The notes: a model not told the origin generated them from the letters alone. DNA of 64,000 nucleotides from Thermoguttaceae bacterium (GCA_017441605.1 JAFRXD010000029.1:1-64000); one strand, 5' to 3'; positions 25,664 through 34,653 are shown, counted from the stretch's first letter. A program made the numbers and translations.

Positions 25664-28600
25664 CTATTGGTTCTCTTTGTCTCCGCCCGTCATTTTCTTC
25701 CACATGTCCCGGAACGGACGAGCTTTTTCGATCGGGGTTTTGTCCGTCGGCTCCGGCTCGCGCTCCGGGAAGACGCTCCACCACGCTTTCTTCACGCCCG
25801 GCGCCGCCTCCTGATGGATCACCGGCGATTTCAAATTTCCCTCGACCCTGATCTGCGCGATCTGGTCCCCGACCTCGCCGATCACGTCCGAAATCACGGG
25901 AATTTGGTTCTTGGCGTTCCCGAGTCGCGAATTGAGCTCCAAGTCGATCAGATTCTCTTGCCCCTTAAACGCGATCCAGCCTTCTCCGAAGAGCGTTAGC
26001 GCGTCTCCCTCCAACAGGACGTTTTTCAAATTGAGCCGATCTCCCGCCGCCTCGAACCTCGCGCGCGCTCTGCTAAACGCCGACTTGTCCGAGTCTCGAA
26101 CGCTCAGTATTTGTAGTATTTTGACGATTTGCGGCAACTCGTACAGCTCCGCCTCGCGAACTTCGATTTCCCCGTCCCCCTTGAGCGTCTGAATCGAGCG
26201 ACCCTCTCCTCGAAGATTCGCCCTCGCGTCGATAATCCCTTTCAGCGGCTTCGTTCCCGGCGCGAAATAGCGCGTCGCCGCCGCGAGTTTTCCCTCCAAA
26301 AGCGTCGCGGTGAACCGGTACGTCGCCGTTTCTCCAACCGCGACCGACCCGTCCGAAACCAGCGTCCCGTCGAACGCTCGCGCCAAGACCGGGCGTCGCC
26401 CGTCCGACGCCGCCAGCGCCTCCGAAAGCTCGAGCCCGCGCAAATTCCGATTTCCCGGTGGTTCCGGCTCCGCGCTTTTCTCCTGCGCTCGCGCGATCGC
26501 GACTCTCTCTCCGCGACGCGACGCCGTTTGGCCCCCCCTCGCCTCGTCGCGGGGCTTGTATTTCGGATCCGCGTCGATCCGCTCGCGAAGATAGCCGTCT
26601 TGGTAAAGGGGCGTCCTGCGAATCGCCGGCGCGTCCCGACCCCAGAACAGCTCCCCGCCGTCGAAATAGAACGGTCCCTTCAGATCCGCGATCTGCATTT
26701 CCTTATAATATAGCGAATCGAGATCGAACTCCCCGTACGCCAGCGTCGCGGCGCCCGTCGAAGCCGAGCCGAGCGTCTTGATCGAGCCGCATATCGCGTC
26801 GAGTTGGATTCCCGGACGCGCCGAGTTCTGCTGCCCCGCGATACGCAAATCCCAGCGCGCGCTCGTCTTCCCGCGCTCTCCCGGCTCCTTGACCAATCGG
26901 AGCGCTCCGTCGATATTAAAGCTCCCCGACGGATTGACGAACCCGATCAATTTGAGAGCCTCGCCCGACGCCGCGCTTTGCAAATCCCGATCGAATTGGA
27001 ACTGGTCGATTCGCAAATTGGAGAAATCGACCGCCCAACCTTTGTCCGGGAGTTCCCTGTGCTTAATATTGGCGGAAATCGTCGCGCGACCGGACCGCGC
27101 TCGAAAACCCTCGACGTTCAGCGCCCCTTCTCGATAGACGAAAAGTCCCTCGATATCCCGCAACTCGTAGGGAATTTCCGCCGGGCGCGCCGACGTCGAC
27201 CCTTTAGTCGGACGAGCCTCGAATTCTAGCGTCAACTTTCCGACGTCCGTTCGATGCGCCGTCCTTATCTGGCCGTTCGCGCGGCCTTCCAAGTTCAGCC
27301 GCTCGAAATCCTCCCGACCCGCGTAATGAACGAGCGCCGAGCGCAACTCGTCCCCCAGAGGGAAGTTCTGGACGTCCGTCGTTAGTTGGAAGCGCGTCGC
27401 GTCCGGAGCCAGCGGCGGATCCGTCGCGATCGGAACGCTCGCGAACAGCTCCAGCGGCGCGGGGGAGTCGTCGTCCGTCGGCGCGTCCGCGAACGACGCG
27501 CCCTCCTCGCCCGCTCGACTCGCGTTCGCGCGAAATTCCTCCTCGATCTCCTTGAGTCGTTTACCGTCGATTAGCGAACCCGACCCCCTGATCGAAGCCG
27601 CCCCGCTTTTGCCCGTCAAGTCGGAGAAGATCCAAGCGTTGTCCCGCATATAGAGAGACCCCGCGATCGACGCGATCGGAAGCGGAAAATACTCGTAAGT
27701 CAGCGAACCGTCTCGGACGTCGAATCGCGCCTCCAATCGAAGCGGATCCTCCGGATAGCGATCCCGATCGTAAGTTATTCTCAATCGCGCGTCGATTCGA
27801 CCCGCCGGGCGAAGCGACTCCAGCGCCTTTCGGCGCGATTCCGGAATTGCCGCTAGTAATTTCGCGTCGATCGACCGATCTTTCGCGACAATCTCGACGC
27901 TCCCCTTCGGCTTCGACAGCGCGTCCGAAAATTTCCCGACGATTCGCAGCCCCGGTTCCGCGTCTCCGCTCCCTTCCGCCAAGTCGAGCGCGATCGCGCC
28001 CTTCGCGTCGAGCGAGACCGTCCCCGCGAGCCGTTCGAGCGGGTAGGGGAACCCTTTGCACAAAACGTCCGCGTCCGTTCCCGAGATTTTGAGCTCCTTC
28101 GGCGCCCAATCGCCGTTCGGCCCTCGTTTCTCTAGCTCCGCGTCGACGTCGACCGTCGCCGAGAACTCGTAGTCGTCGACGAATCCTCGAATCGCGTCGA
28201 TCGTCTCCTTCGGCGCCGTTCCCGATTTCTCCGCGTCCGCCAGCGCGCCTCGGATCGTCGCCGAGTCAAGCCTAAAATTCTCGATTCGCGTTCGAATCGT
28301 CTCCGATTTTGGTTCCTTAAACGACCCGCGCCTTAAATACGACGACTCGAATCGCGCAGCGCCGCACCGCGCCGAGAATTTCTCGACCGACGCCCCCTCG
28401 TTCGACGCCGCGTACCTCGCTTCGACGTCCGAGAGCGGGTATTTCAGCGCCGGAGTCGTCGCCGCGCACTTGACCGCCGCCCCATCGATCCGGTACCGAA
28501 AATCGCCGGGCGACTCGAAGTCTCCCTCGATCGCGAAATCAAGCGACGTCTTGCCTTGGATCTCTTTTAACGGAAACGATTTAGTCGGAATAATTTCTGA

Positions 28601-29314
28601 AATCAACTCGAGCGCCGCGCTAAAATCGAGATTCTTCGCCGAGCCCTTCGCGCTCCAACCGACCGACGAAACGAGCGCCTCCGCGTCGATCGCCTCGACC
28701 GTCGGATTGGAAATCGCGATCTGGATTGTCCAATCGTCCCCCTCCGCTTTTAGCGTCGCGTTGATTCCGCGCAGCGACTTGCTCCCCGACCCGGTTCCCG
28801 ACTTCAACTCGACCGTCGCGTCGACAATCTCGATTTCCCCGAACTCCGCGTCGCTCGAAGACCGGTTCGGCGCGAGCGCTTCGATATCGTTCCTCATATT
28901 GGCGAGCGTAATTCCCGTTCGCCAGACGGGGCGTCTTAAAACGACCCTATTGGCGGCAAAGACCCCTCCGAACAGCGTCGACGCGTCCAGCTGGCCGTCG
29001 AGCGCGATCTCCTCGACCTCGAGGAGCGCCGGAGCGCTCGCCCCCGCGTCTCGTCGCGCGAACTTTACCCCCGTCAGCCGCGCCCCGCGAGGATCCAAAC
29101 GCAGCGAGTCGAACGACGTCTCGACCGACGGAAAGCTCGCTTGCAGCGCCTTTTCCGCGACCCCGCGAACCCGAGTCCCCCCCCGTTTGTAGACGATTCC
29201 CCCGACGACCCCGAGCGCCAATAGCGACAAAAACAGCGACCAGCCCAAAAAGCGCTTGATCGCGCCGAGCGCCGTTCGCTTGCGAGGAGTCTTGATTTTG
29301 CGAGGTTTCGACAT
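25664..29314 (-). CDS. AsmA-like envelope protein, 1216 residues
   Basis: An N-terminal basic stretch and one membrane anchor (about 22-45, FLGWSLFLSLLALGVVGGIV) precede a long beta-rich periplasmic region. It starts with the AsmA-type pattern SFDSLRLDPRGARLTGVKF and ends with an AsmA C-terminal-like module (about 1030-1170: GIIDARANLRGEGRSIQTLK, then GDGEIEVREAELYELP and VRDSDKSAFSRARARFEAAG). AsmA, TamB and YhdP proteins form hydrophobic channels that carry phospholipid to the outer membrane; this role is inferred. An Arg/Lys-rich variable segment (about 915-960) interrupts the fold. The AAGG near the ATG is only two bases away, an unusually short spacing. Confidence 0.78.
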   Translation of the reverse strand: MSKPRKIKTPRKRTALGAIKRFLGWSLFLSLLALGVVGGIVYKRGGTRVRGVAEKALQASFPSVETSFDSLRLDPRGARLTGVKFARRDAGASAPALLEVEEIALDGQLDASTLFGGVFAANRVVLRRPVWRTGITLANMRNDIEALAPNRSSSDAEFGEIEIVDATVELKSGTGSGSKSLRGINATLKAEGDDWTIQIAISNPTVEAIDAEALVSSVGWSAKGSAKNLDFSAALELISEIIPTKSFPLKEIQGKTSLDFAIEGDFESPGDFRYRIDGAAVKCAATTPALKYPLSDVEARYAASNEGASVEKFSARCGAARFESSYLRRGSFKEPKSETIRTRIENFRLDSATIRGALADAEKSGTAPKETIDAIRGFVDDYEFSATVDVDAELEKRGPNGDWAPKELKISGTDADVLCKGFPYPLERLAGTVSLDAKGAIALDLAEGSGDAEPGLRIVGKFSDALSKPKGSVEIVAKDRSIDAKLLAAIPESRRKALESLRPAGRIDARLRITYDRDRYPEDPLRLEARFDVRDGSLTYEYFPLPIASIAGSLYMRDNAWIFSDLTGKSGAASIRGSGSLIDGKRLKEIEEEFRANASRAGEEGASFADAPTDDDSPAPLELFASVPIATDPPLAPDATRFQLTTDVQNFPLGDELRSALVHYAGREDFERLNLEGRANGQIRTAHRTDVGKLTLEFEARPTKGSTSARPAEIPYELRDIEGLFVYREGALNVEGFRARSGRATISANIKHRELPDKGWAVDFSNLRIDQFQFDRDLQSAASGEALKLIGFVNPSGSFNIDGALRLVKEPGERGKTSARWDLRIAGQQNSARPGIQLDAICGSIKTLGSASTGAATLAYGEFDLDSLYYKEMQIADLKGPFYFDGGELFWGRDAPAIRRTPLYQDGYLRERIDADPKYKPRDEARGGQTASRRGERVAIARAQEKSAEPEPPGNRNLRGLELSEALAASDGRRPVLARAFDGTLVSDGSVAVGETATYRFTATLLEGKLAAATRYFAPGTKPLKGIIDARANLRGEGRSIQTLKGDGEIEVREAELYELPQIVKILQILSVRDSDKSAFSRARARFEAAGDRLNLKNVLLEGDALTLFGEGWIAFKGQENLIDLELNSRLGNAKNQIPVISDVIGEVGDQIAQIRVEGNLKSPVIHQEAAPGVKKAWWSVFPEREPEPTDKTPIEKARPFRDMWKKMTGGDKENQ

Positions 29315-29389
29315 TGCCTTCGAGCGTCGTTAATCGTTTTTGAGCGCGTAAATTCGTTGTTATTGGAATAATCCCTTGCCCGGGCCGAA

Positions 29390-29418
29390 AGATTACTCTT
29401 TTTTACGGAAAACGTCAA
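29390..29418 (-). promoter_or_regulatory. Promoter of the AsmA-like gene
   Basis: Minus strand TTGACG (29413-29418), 17-bp spacer, TAATCT (29390-29395), about 75 nt before the ATG. Confidence 0.75.
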
Positions 29419-29792
29419 GCGACTTCCCGATTTTTTACGCTTTAATAGAGCCTCCGTTGCAAACTTTTTTTAAAGAGTTCAAAGAAATTTTGTTTTTTTG
29501 GCGGAGTAAATGCAAACAAGGGTTTTGTAGGGCGATTTGACGCTTTTCGCAACGCTACAAAATGTATCGTTTCGAGACGCCTAGCGCGAAATAAAGCGTC
29601 GATTCCGCCGCCGAGACGTTTGGCCTCGTTGTTCGTCGTTCCGTTTCCCTGTTTTTTTGACGAACCCTCGGCGACTCGTCTCGCGTCCTCGACCAAAAGG
29701 TCGGAACAATCGGCGCCTCCGATACGGGCGTTGCGACCGGCGCGGCGTTTCCCCGCTTGGAAACCCTCCTTGCGAAAAAACGAACCGCGACG

Positions 29793-29817
29793 GGAACCAA
29801 CGATAACGGCTCGCGTC
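29793..29817 (+). promoter_or_regulatory. Possible ECF-type (autoregulatory) promoter
   Basis: GGAAC (29793-29797), 16-bp spacer, CGTC (29814-29817), matching the known GGAAC-N16/17-CGTC layout of ECF promoters. It lies 24 bp before the sigma factor start and leaves just enough leader for the AGGAG. The motif is short, so chance is possible. Confidence 0.4.
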
Positions 29818-29841
29818 CAAAGAACCAAACAGGAGCGGAAC

Positions 29842-30396
29842 GTGAACGACGAGGAATTGATCGACAAGACGCTTGCCGGCGATATGTCGGCTTTCGGTCT
29901 TTTGGCGACCAAATATCAAGATCGCGTTTACAATCTGGCGCTCCCGATCGTCGGGACCGTCGACGACGCGATGGACGTCGCGCAAGAAACTTTCTTGCAG
30001 GCGCTGTCGCATCTCGGTAGTTTCCGGAGATCGAGTCGATTTTATACTTGGCTCTATCGGATCGCCTACAACTGCGCCGTCGGAAGGCTCCGGCGGCGAA
30101 AGAGAACCGTCTCGGTCGACGCCGTCGTCGACGAGTACGGGGAAACGTTCGAAGCGAACGTGGAGGCTCCCGACGCGAGAGCGTCCTTGTCCGACGACGC
30201 GCGATTGCTCAAAATCGCCTTGGACAAGTTGCCTCTGGAATACCGAGCCCCGCTAATCCTCCGAGAAATCGAGGGCGCGAACTACGAACAGATCGCCGAA
30301 ACCCTCGACATCCCGGTCGGAACCGTCCGAAGCAGGCTCCACCGAGCGCGCGCCTCCCTGCGCGTCTCCTTGGAAAGAGCCGGAGTCAGGCGATAG
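29842..30396 (+). CDS. ECF-type RNA polymerase sigma factor
   Basis: 184 residues from a GTG at 29842 with AGGAG six bases upstream; this start removes about 74 residues of unconserved sequence from the longer frame. Region 2 (about 10-85) has DRVYNLALPIVGTVDDAMDV followed by AQETFLQALSHLGSFR and FYTWLYRIAYN. Region 4 (about 120-178) has LPLEYRAPLILREIEGANYE and a helix-turn-helix with ETLDIPVGTVRSRLHRARAS. No region 3 is present, as expected for ECF factors. The next gene encodes a membrane-anchored candidate anti-sigma factor, 103 bp away. Confidence 0.93.
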   Translation: MNDEELIDKTLAGDMSAFGLLATKYQDRVYNLALPIVGTVDDAMDVAQETFLQALSHLGSFRRSSRFYTWLYRIAYNCAVGRLRRRKRTVSVDAVVDEYGETFEANVEAPDARASLSDDARLLKIALDKLPLEYRAPLILREIEGANYEQIAETLDIPVGTVRSRLHRARASLRVSLERAGVRR

Positions 30397-30499
30397 CGGC
30401 CCCTCGATAAAATCGACGAATACGACGACAACCGCGGCCCCAAATTCGGGTCGCGCAACGAAAGAGCCGCGCTTCGCGGCGCCGCGTCGAGGACGTCGA

Positions 30500-31333
30500 A
30501 TGCAAAACGAAACCACCGTTGATCGGCAAAAACTAGAGGAATTGGTCGACCTACTGGTCGACGGCGAGCTGTCCGAAGAGGCGGCGCGCGAAGCGGAGAA
30601 GGCGATCCAAGCCGACGAAACCGCCAGCGCGGAATACGCCGCCGCCATCGGAATCCGAGAGGGGCTCGCCAAGTTGCGCGCGGAATTGCCCGAGGGATTC
30701 GCCGAGCGGCTCCAAAAGGCGATCGCCGAAAGCGCGCCCCAATTCGCCCCGACCGCGAGGCGAGCCGCTCCCGCCGGAGTTTGGCGCGCCCTCAAAAACC
30801 CCCGAGCCGTCGCCGGGCTCGCCGCCTCCGTCGCGGTCGCCGTCGGCGTCGTTTACCAAACCGCGACTCGGGAAAAACCGAGCCCCGTCGACGTCCCGGA
30901 AGGTCCGATCGTCGCCGAGAACTCCGTCCCGCCCGAGCGTGTCGTTCCTGAAGACCCCGACGTTATGATTCGCACGCCGTCCCCCGCCGGGAATTTGCCC
31001 GAGTCGGTCGGCAAGCGCGACGAGCAAAGCGCCCTGTGGCTTAGCGTTTCCGTCGCCCCCGAGCGCGAGTTGAAAACCGCCGCTTTCGAGTTCAAGCGCC
31101 TGTGCGACGCCAAGGGAATCGAGTTCGTCAAGAACGGGGACGGGGAGTTCCTCCTCAAAGAGGTCGATCCCTCCGAGTGGCGCGAGATCGCCGAGAAAAT
31201 GAACCCCGCCGACGCGCGCTCCGAATCGAGAGCGCTGAAGAGCTGGAAAGAAGATTCGAGCGAGCCGCGCGAAGTGCGCGTCCTCTTCGAGGTCGCCGAA
31301 ACCGCGAGCTCCAAAACGCCCGTCGAAGAATGA
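30500..31333 (+). CDS. Putative anti-sigma factor, single-pass membrane protein
   Basis: 277 residues, ATG with GAGGA 7 bases upstream. The N-terminal domain (about 8-75) reads LEELVDLLVDGELSEEAARE, a common opening for anti-sigma factors, without the zinc HxxxCxxC motif. A hydrophobic segment at about 102-120 (AVAGLAASVAVAVGVVYQT) probably crosses the membrane. The C-terminal part (about 165-277) is a small alpha/beta domain that may be the extracytoplasmic sensor. The role is inferred from position after the ECF gene and from topology. Confidence 0.72.
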   Translation: MQNETTVDRQKLEELVDLLVDGELSEEAAREAEKAIQADETASAEYAAAIGIREGLAKLRAELPEGFAERLQKAIAESAPQFAPTARRAAPAGVWRALKNPRAVAGLAASVAVAVGVVYQTATREKPSPVDVPEGPIVAENSVPPERVVPEDPDVMIRTPSPAGNLPESVGKRDEQSALWLSVSVAPERELKTAAFEFKRLCDAKGIEFVKNGDGEFLLKEVDPSEWREIAEKMNPADARSESRALKSWKEDSSEPREVRVLFEVAETASSKTPVEE

Positions 31334-31707
31334 GTCCAAGCGCCGCGAGCGTCGCCGCGCCCCTCTTCGAAACGAGCGAACCTATCGGCGACGTTTGCGA
31401 GCCTCTGTTTCAAGCCCGCAAATTCGTTGAAACCGTCAATCCCCGCCTTTCGGCGAGATTGAACAAAACCCCTTTAGGCGTTTTTCAAAAAAAACGGTCG
31501 TTTTTATTGGATAATCGCTTGAAAAAGTCGTTAAGGTTGTGTATCCTATTAACGACGGCGCAATGTCGGATCGCCCGTTGCGACTCCCGACCCTGCGTCG
31601 GCTATTATTAGAATTTGTTTCAAGGGCAAAGGTCATTAGCCGCGCGAGATTCGCTCGCATAGGCAAGCGTTGATCGCGTCGCTCTATTCCACAAAGGAAA
31701 CCAAGTC
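31334..31707. other. Intergenic region before DUF1559 gene D
   Basis: 374 bp without a credible gene. It contains a promoter at 31519-31547 and a leader of roughly 150 nt. A run of eight A at about 31488-31495 precedes it. No clear terminator for the sigma/anti-sigma unit is visible. Confidence 0.6.
31519..31547 (+). promoter_or_regulatory. Sigma-70-like promoter of DUF1559 gene D
   Basis: TTGAAA (31519-31524), 17-bp spacer, TATCCT (31542-31547), giving a long leader before the ATG at 31708. Confidence 0.68.
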
Positions 31708-32739
31708 ATGAAAAAGACGTTCAAAGCCGGTTTTACCTTGGTCGAACTTTTGGTCGTCATCTCGATCATCGGGATGCTCGCCGGTCTGCTCCTTCCCGCC
31801 GTCCAGAATGCGCGCGAAATGGGGCGTCGCACCACTTGTACCAACAATCAGAAGAACATTGCTTTGGCTCTTTATGAGTTTCAGTCAACGAAGGGTAATT
31901 TTCCTCAGTTCCGTATTGTAGGCGATGCCTCGTATAAAGGCGTATGTGCGGAAGACTTCTATATGGACGGGGACGGTGTTCAATGGACTGTCCTCGGTTG
32001 GGTTCCGCAAGTCTTCCCGTTTATGGAACAGACTCAACTCTTCGATGTTGTCCAATCGGAAGGTACCTCTGCTTATACCAATGTGAACATCCCTTCCTTC
32101 CAATGTCCAAGCGCTGGAGGTTCGGGAGAAAATCTTTGTAACTACGTTGCCAACTGTGGTGGAGTTGATATTTCGGACGGAGATAAGGCTCTCGGTAAAG
32201 CGGTTGGGATGATGACCGATGGTTTGAACAATCTTGCTAAAAAAGTTTCTATTGACGATGTAAAAGACGGAACGACAAATACGTTGCTTAGTACAGAGAA
32301 TATGCAGGCCGGGACTATTTGGGCTTCGCAGGAGTACTTGAACGGTTTTTGCTGGGATGTTCAGAACTTGGCTAATTATAACAGTAATACTAAGTTATAC
32401 GCGGATGGTTTCATATATGCCAAAAATTATGGCAAAGTGTTTCCGATTCAGCCTTATGATGAAAGTTATCCTCTTCCTATGAAGCTGAACGGTGGACGCG
32501 ATGAAGAATTCTCCCAGATGGCCTTTAATCTTAATACTGAAGCTATGGCATTTATGTATGCATGGGCTCGTCCAAGTTCTTCTCATCCGGGTATCGTTGT
32601 GGCATCGATGGTCGATGGTAGCGTTCGTACCGTGAACGAGGGGGTGAATTGGGAAGTTTTCGCTCGCGCAATGGCCCCCAATGATAAAGCTGCCGGTTTT
32701 GACAGTAAGCCACTCGATGTTTCGAAACTTGGCAACTAG
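31708..32739 (+). CDS. DUF1559 pilin-like protein D, mosaic composition
   Basis: 343 residues with pilin-like leader [18 protein letters not shown], a LLLPAVQNAREMGRRTTCTN segment and a C-terminal H-x9-DG signature (SHPGIVVASMVDGSVRT). The first about 140 bases use the GC-rich codons of the region. From about 31850 onward codons shift to T- and A-ending forms (GGT, GTT, GAT, TAT, CTT), which is unlike every other DUF1559 gene here. The protein is shorter and diverged from A-C. AAAGGAAACCAAGTC precedes the ATG. It is followed by a palindrome and a terminator. Confidence 0.9.
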   Translation: MKKTFKAGFTLVELLVVISIIGMLAGLLLPAVQNAREMGRRTTCTNNQKNIALALYEFQSTKGNFPQFRIVGDASYKGVCAEDFYMDGDGVQWTVLGWVPQVFPFMEQTQLFDVVQSEGTSAYTNVNIPSFQCPSAGGSGENLCNYVANCGGVDISDGDKALGKAVGMMTDGLNNLAKKVSIDDVKDGTTNTLLSTENMQAGTIWASQEYLNGFCWDVQNLANYNSNTKLYADGFIYAKNYGKVFPIQPYDESYPLPMKLNGGRDEEFSQMAFNLNTEAMAFMYAWARPSSSHPGIVVASMVDGSVRTVNEGVNWEVFARAMAPNDKAAGFDSKPLDVSKLGN

Positions 32740-32755
32740 TAATCGCGACATAGGA

Positions 32756-32771
32756 AGACCGCTAGCGGTCT
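32756..32771. repeat. 16-bp perfect palindrome
   Basis: AGACCGCTAGCGGTCT, 17 bp after the stop of DUF1559 gene D, followed by CTGACTTTT but no clean T-run. It could be a protein-binding site or a secondary hairpin. Confidence 0.7.
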
Positions 32772-32785
32772 GACTTTTGCCCTTG

Positions 32786-32826
32786 AAAAGCCAAATCGGG
32801 ATCGGTTCTCGATTTGGCTTTTCTTT
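32786..32826 (+). terminator. Terminator of DUF1559 gene D
   Basis: 13-bp perfect arms AAAAGCCAAATCG (32786-32798) and CGATTTGGCTTTT (32810-32822), then CTTTT. Confidence 0.9.
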
Positions 32827-32849
32827 TGTCCCGGTTTCCCCGACGCGTC

Positions 32850-32896
32850 AAAAAAGAAACCGCCTTTTGTCCGAATCTTGTCGCGGCAAAAGGCGG
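32850..32896 (-). terminator. Terminator of the glycerol-1-phosphate dehydrogenase gene
   Basis: Minus-strand arms CCGCCTTTTG and CAAAAGGCGG (32887-32896 and 32860-32869) followed by TTTCTTTTTT, 37 bp after the stop. Confidence 0.87.
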
Positions 32897-32933
32897 CTCG
32901 CTATTTCCCGGCGCTCAAAGCACTTAGTTCAAA

Positions 32934-34301
32934 CTACCCCCAGAACCCGCCGGGCTGGAACAACGGCGTTACCGTCTCTTCCCACAGCCCGAGGTCGCGC
33001 GTCCAGTCGAGGCAGTTGTAGCGGTACCGCAACTGCTGCGCCAGCGCGTAGCTCTTTTGAAGCCGCGCGCGCTCGATCCCGATTTCCTCCGGGGTCGACG
33101 GGGCTTTCGCCGCCGCGATAATCCCCTGGATCTCCTTCGCGGGCATAAGTTGAGCCGAGAGCCGCTTCTTTAGTTCCGACCAGTTGTCGCGGAACAGCTT
33201 AAGCCGTCGCTCGAGCTCGCTCGGCTCGACGAACTTCTTGCGGCATTCCCGCTTGACCGTCTCGTAAAGCCCGGAGGATCCGAAGTTTTCCTCCAGCTCC
33301 TTCTCGATCGTCTCCCAAGTCCGGAAGTTTCGCGGAATCGCCGCGATCGCCGCGTCGAACGTCCCCTCGGTCCAGTTCGCGAGAATCCGCTCGTAAAGCG
33401 CCGAAGTCGAGACCGTGCCGACCCCGACTTTGAACCCGTGCGACGGCGCCTCCCCGTTGAATTTGTGATGCTGGTTGTCCCAAAGGTGGCTGAACTGGTG
33501 CTCCGCCCCCGACGCCGTGCGCGACGTCTTCGCCTTCTGCATCGCCAGTCCGCTCATAATCAACCCTTCCATGAGGAACGTCAGCGCCTTGCGGTCCCCC
33601 GACGCCACTCCTTCCGGATTCGAGACCCAGTCGCGCAGCGAGTCTTGAACCAGCGACCAGGCGATTTCGTCGATCGGCTCCGTCCCGATGAGGTCGGCGA
33701 GAATCCAGTCCGCCCCGGCGGGAATCTTCGCGATTAGGTCCGCGAACCCCGCCGCGTTCATTTTGACCGGCGCCTTGCAAACGACGTCCATATCGATCAA
33801 AATCCCGCGAGGCGCGGGGCAGGAGAACGTCTGCTTGCACTCGTTATACTCGATCGAAGCCCCGAACGACGCGTAACCGTCCATCGAAGCCGCCGTGCCG
33901 ACGACCATGTACGGTCGCTCGACCAGCGACGACGAGTACTTGCACAAATCGTTGACCGTTCCCGACCCGACCGCGACGGCGATCGCGTCCGTTCCCTCCA
34001 AACGAGGCTTCAGCATATCGACCAGCCGCATTTCCGCGTGCATCCCGGGCTCGTCGTAAATATAAGGCTCGTCGACCGAAACTCCCGCGGCGGCAAGTTC
34101 TTGCCCGACCCGATCCCCCGCCAAGCCGAACGTGGTAACGTCCGCGACGACGATCGCGCGCTTCCCGGGGAACAGCTCCTTAAAGAAATCCCCGACTTGC
34201 CCGAGCGTCCCCTCTCCGACGACGACCTTCTTCGTGTCGTCGCAATATCGAAGCGCCTTCTCGACCCGCGCCGCCGTTTCCGCGTAAAAATCTGAGCCCA
34301 T
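32934..34301 (-). CDS. egsA: sn-glycerol-1-phosphate dehydrogenase (AraM/EgsA family)
   Basis: It reduces dihydroxyacetone phosphate to sn-glycerol-1-phosphate, the glycerol stereoisomer of archaeal ether lipids, using NAD(P)H. 455 residues. Visible features are the nucleotide-binding VAVGSGTVNDLCKYSS, TAASMDGYASFGASI, and a metal site supplied by ASGAEHQFSH and APSHGFKVGVGT. Some bacteria carry this enzyme (B. subtilis AraM makes G1P for a prenylated glycerol lipid); no prenyltransferase gene is nearby. The length exceeds the usual 350-400 residues because of a helical C-terminal extension (about 350-455). AAAGGA lies six bases before the ATG. Confidence 0.88.
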   Translation of the reverse strand: MGSDFYAETAARVEKALRYCDDTKKVVVGEGTLGQVGDFFKELFPGKRAIVVADVTTFGLAGDRVGQELAAAGVSVDEPYIYDEPGMHAEMRLVDMLKPRLEGTDAIAVAVGSGTVNDLCKYSSSLVERPYMVVGTAASMDGYASFGASIEYNECKQTFSCPAPRGILIDMDVVCKAPVKMNAAGFADLIAKIPAGADWILADLIGTEPIDEIAWSLVQDSLRDWVSNPEGVASGDRKALTFLMEGLIMSGLAMQKAKTSRTASGAEHQFSHLWDNQHHKFNGEAPSHGFKVGVGTVSTSALYERILANWTEGTFDAAIAAIPRNFRTWETIEKELEENFGSSGLYETVKRECRKKFVEPSELERRLKLFRDNWSELKKRLSAQLMPAKEIQGIIAAAKAPSTPEEIGIERARLQKSYALAQQLRYRYNCLDWTRDLGLWEETVTPLFQPGGFWG

Positions 34302-34392
34302 CGCATGTCCTTTCCAAAAAGAGCCTTTTGCCGAGCCTCTCGGCCTCGAAACCTACCCGGCGCCCCGAGAGAGGCGCCGACCGTTCCGTTTC

Positions 34393-34420
34393 ATTGTACT
34401 CCCCGGAGAGCGATTTGCAA
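34393..34420 (-). promoter_or_regulatory. Promoter of egsA
   Basis: Minus strand TTGCAA (34415-34420), 16-bp spacer, TACAAT (34393-34398), about 85 nt before the ATG. Confidence 0.68.
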
Positions 34421-34558
34421 TAAGAAAAGCTCCCCGCAAACACTTCGCCCGCCCGGCCCGCCTTTCGAGAACTGCTTCGAACAAGCCGAACTCGACGAAT
34501 TTCGGGCGATCCTCGCGAAGTCGCCGGCGAAATAAGAACCGCTTCGCGGACCTAAAGT

Positions 34559-34598
34559 AAATAACTCCGCGTCGTTCTTTGACGACGCGGAGTTATTT
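34559..34598 (-). terminator. Terminator with 17-bp perfect stem after the TPR lipoprotein gene
   Basis: Arms AAATAACTCCGCGTCGT (34559-34575) and ACGACGCGGAGTTATTT (34582-34598), loop of six. The A/T ends make it active in either direction. Confidence 0.9.
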
Positions 34599-34653
34599 TT
34601 GTCTTGCCGTCGCGACTAAATCCCGAGGGAATCTTTGGTTTCGCGACTCCGAA

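Larger units (their letters stand above)
29315..29841. other. Intergenic region between divergent AsmA-like and ECF sigma genes
   Basis: The 527-bp gap holds the AsmA promoter on one side and a possible ECF-type promoter at 29793-29817 on the other. The middle (about 29430-29580) is A+T-rich with T and A runs. Open frames crossing it have no ribosome site or family features and are not called. Confidence 0.6.
34302..34653. other. Intergenic region between egsA and the TPR lipoprotein gene
   Basis: 352 bp. It holds the egsA promoter and the terminator at 34559-34598. A plus-strand frame ending in TAA at 34535 encodes a protein-like tail (ENCFEQAELDEFRAILAKS) just before the terminator, but it has no good start codon or ribosome site; it may be a remnant. 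Confidence 0.5.

Noticed and set aside
29442..29912. 156-residue minus-strand frame overlapping the sigma factor start
   Set aside because: Crosses A+T-rich promoter DNA, overlaps the sigma gene and shows no domain or ribosome site.
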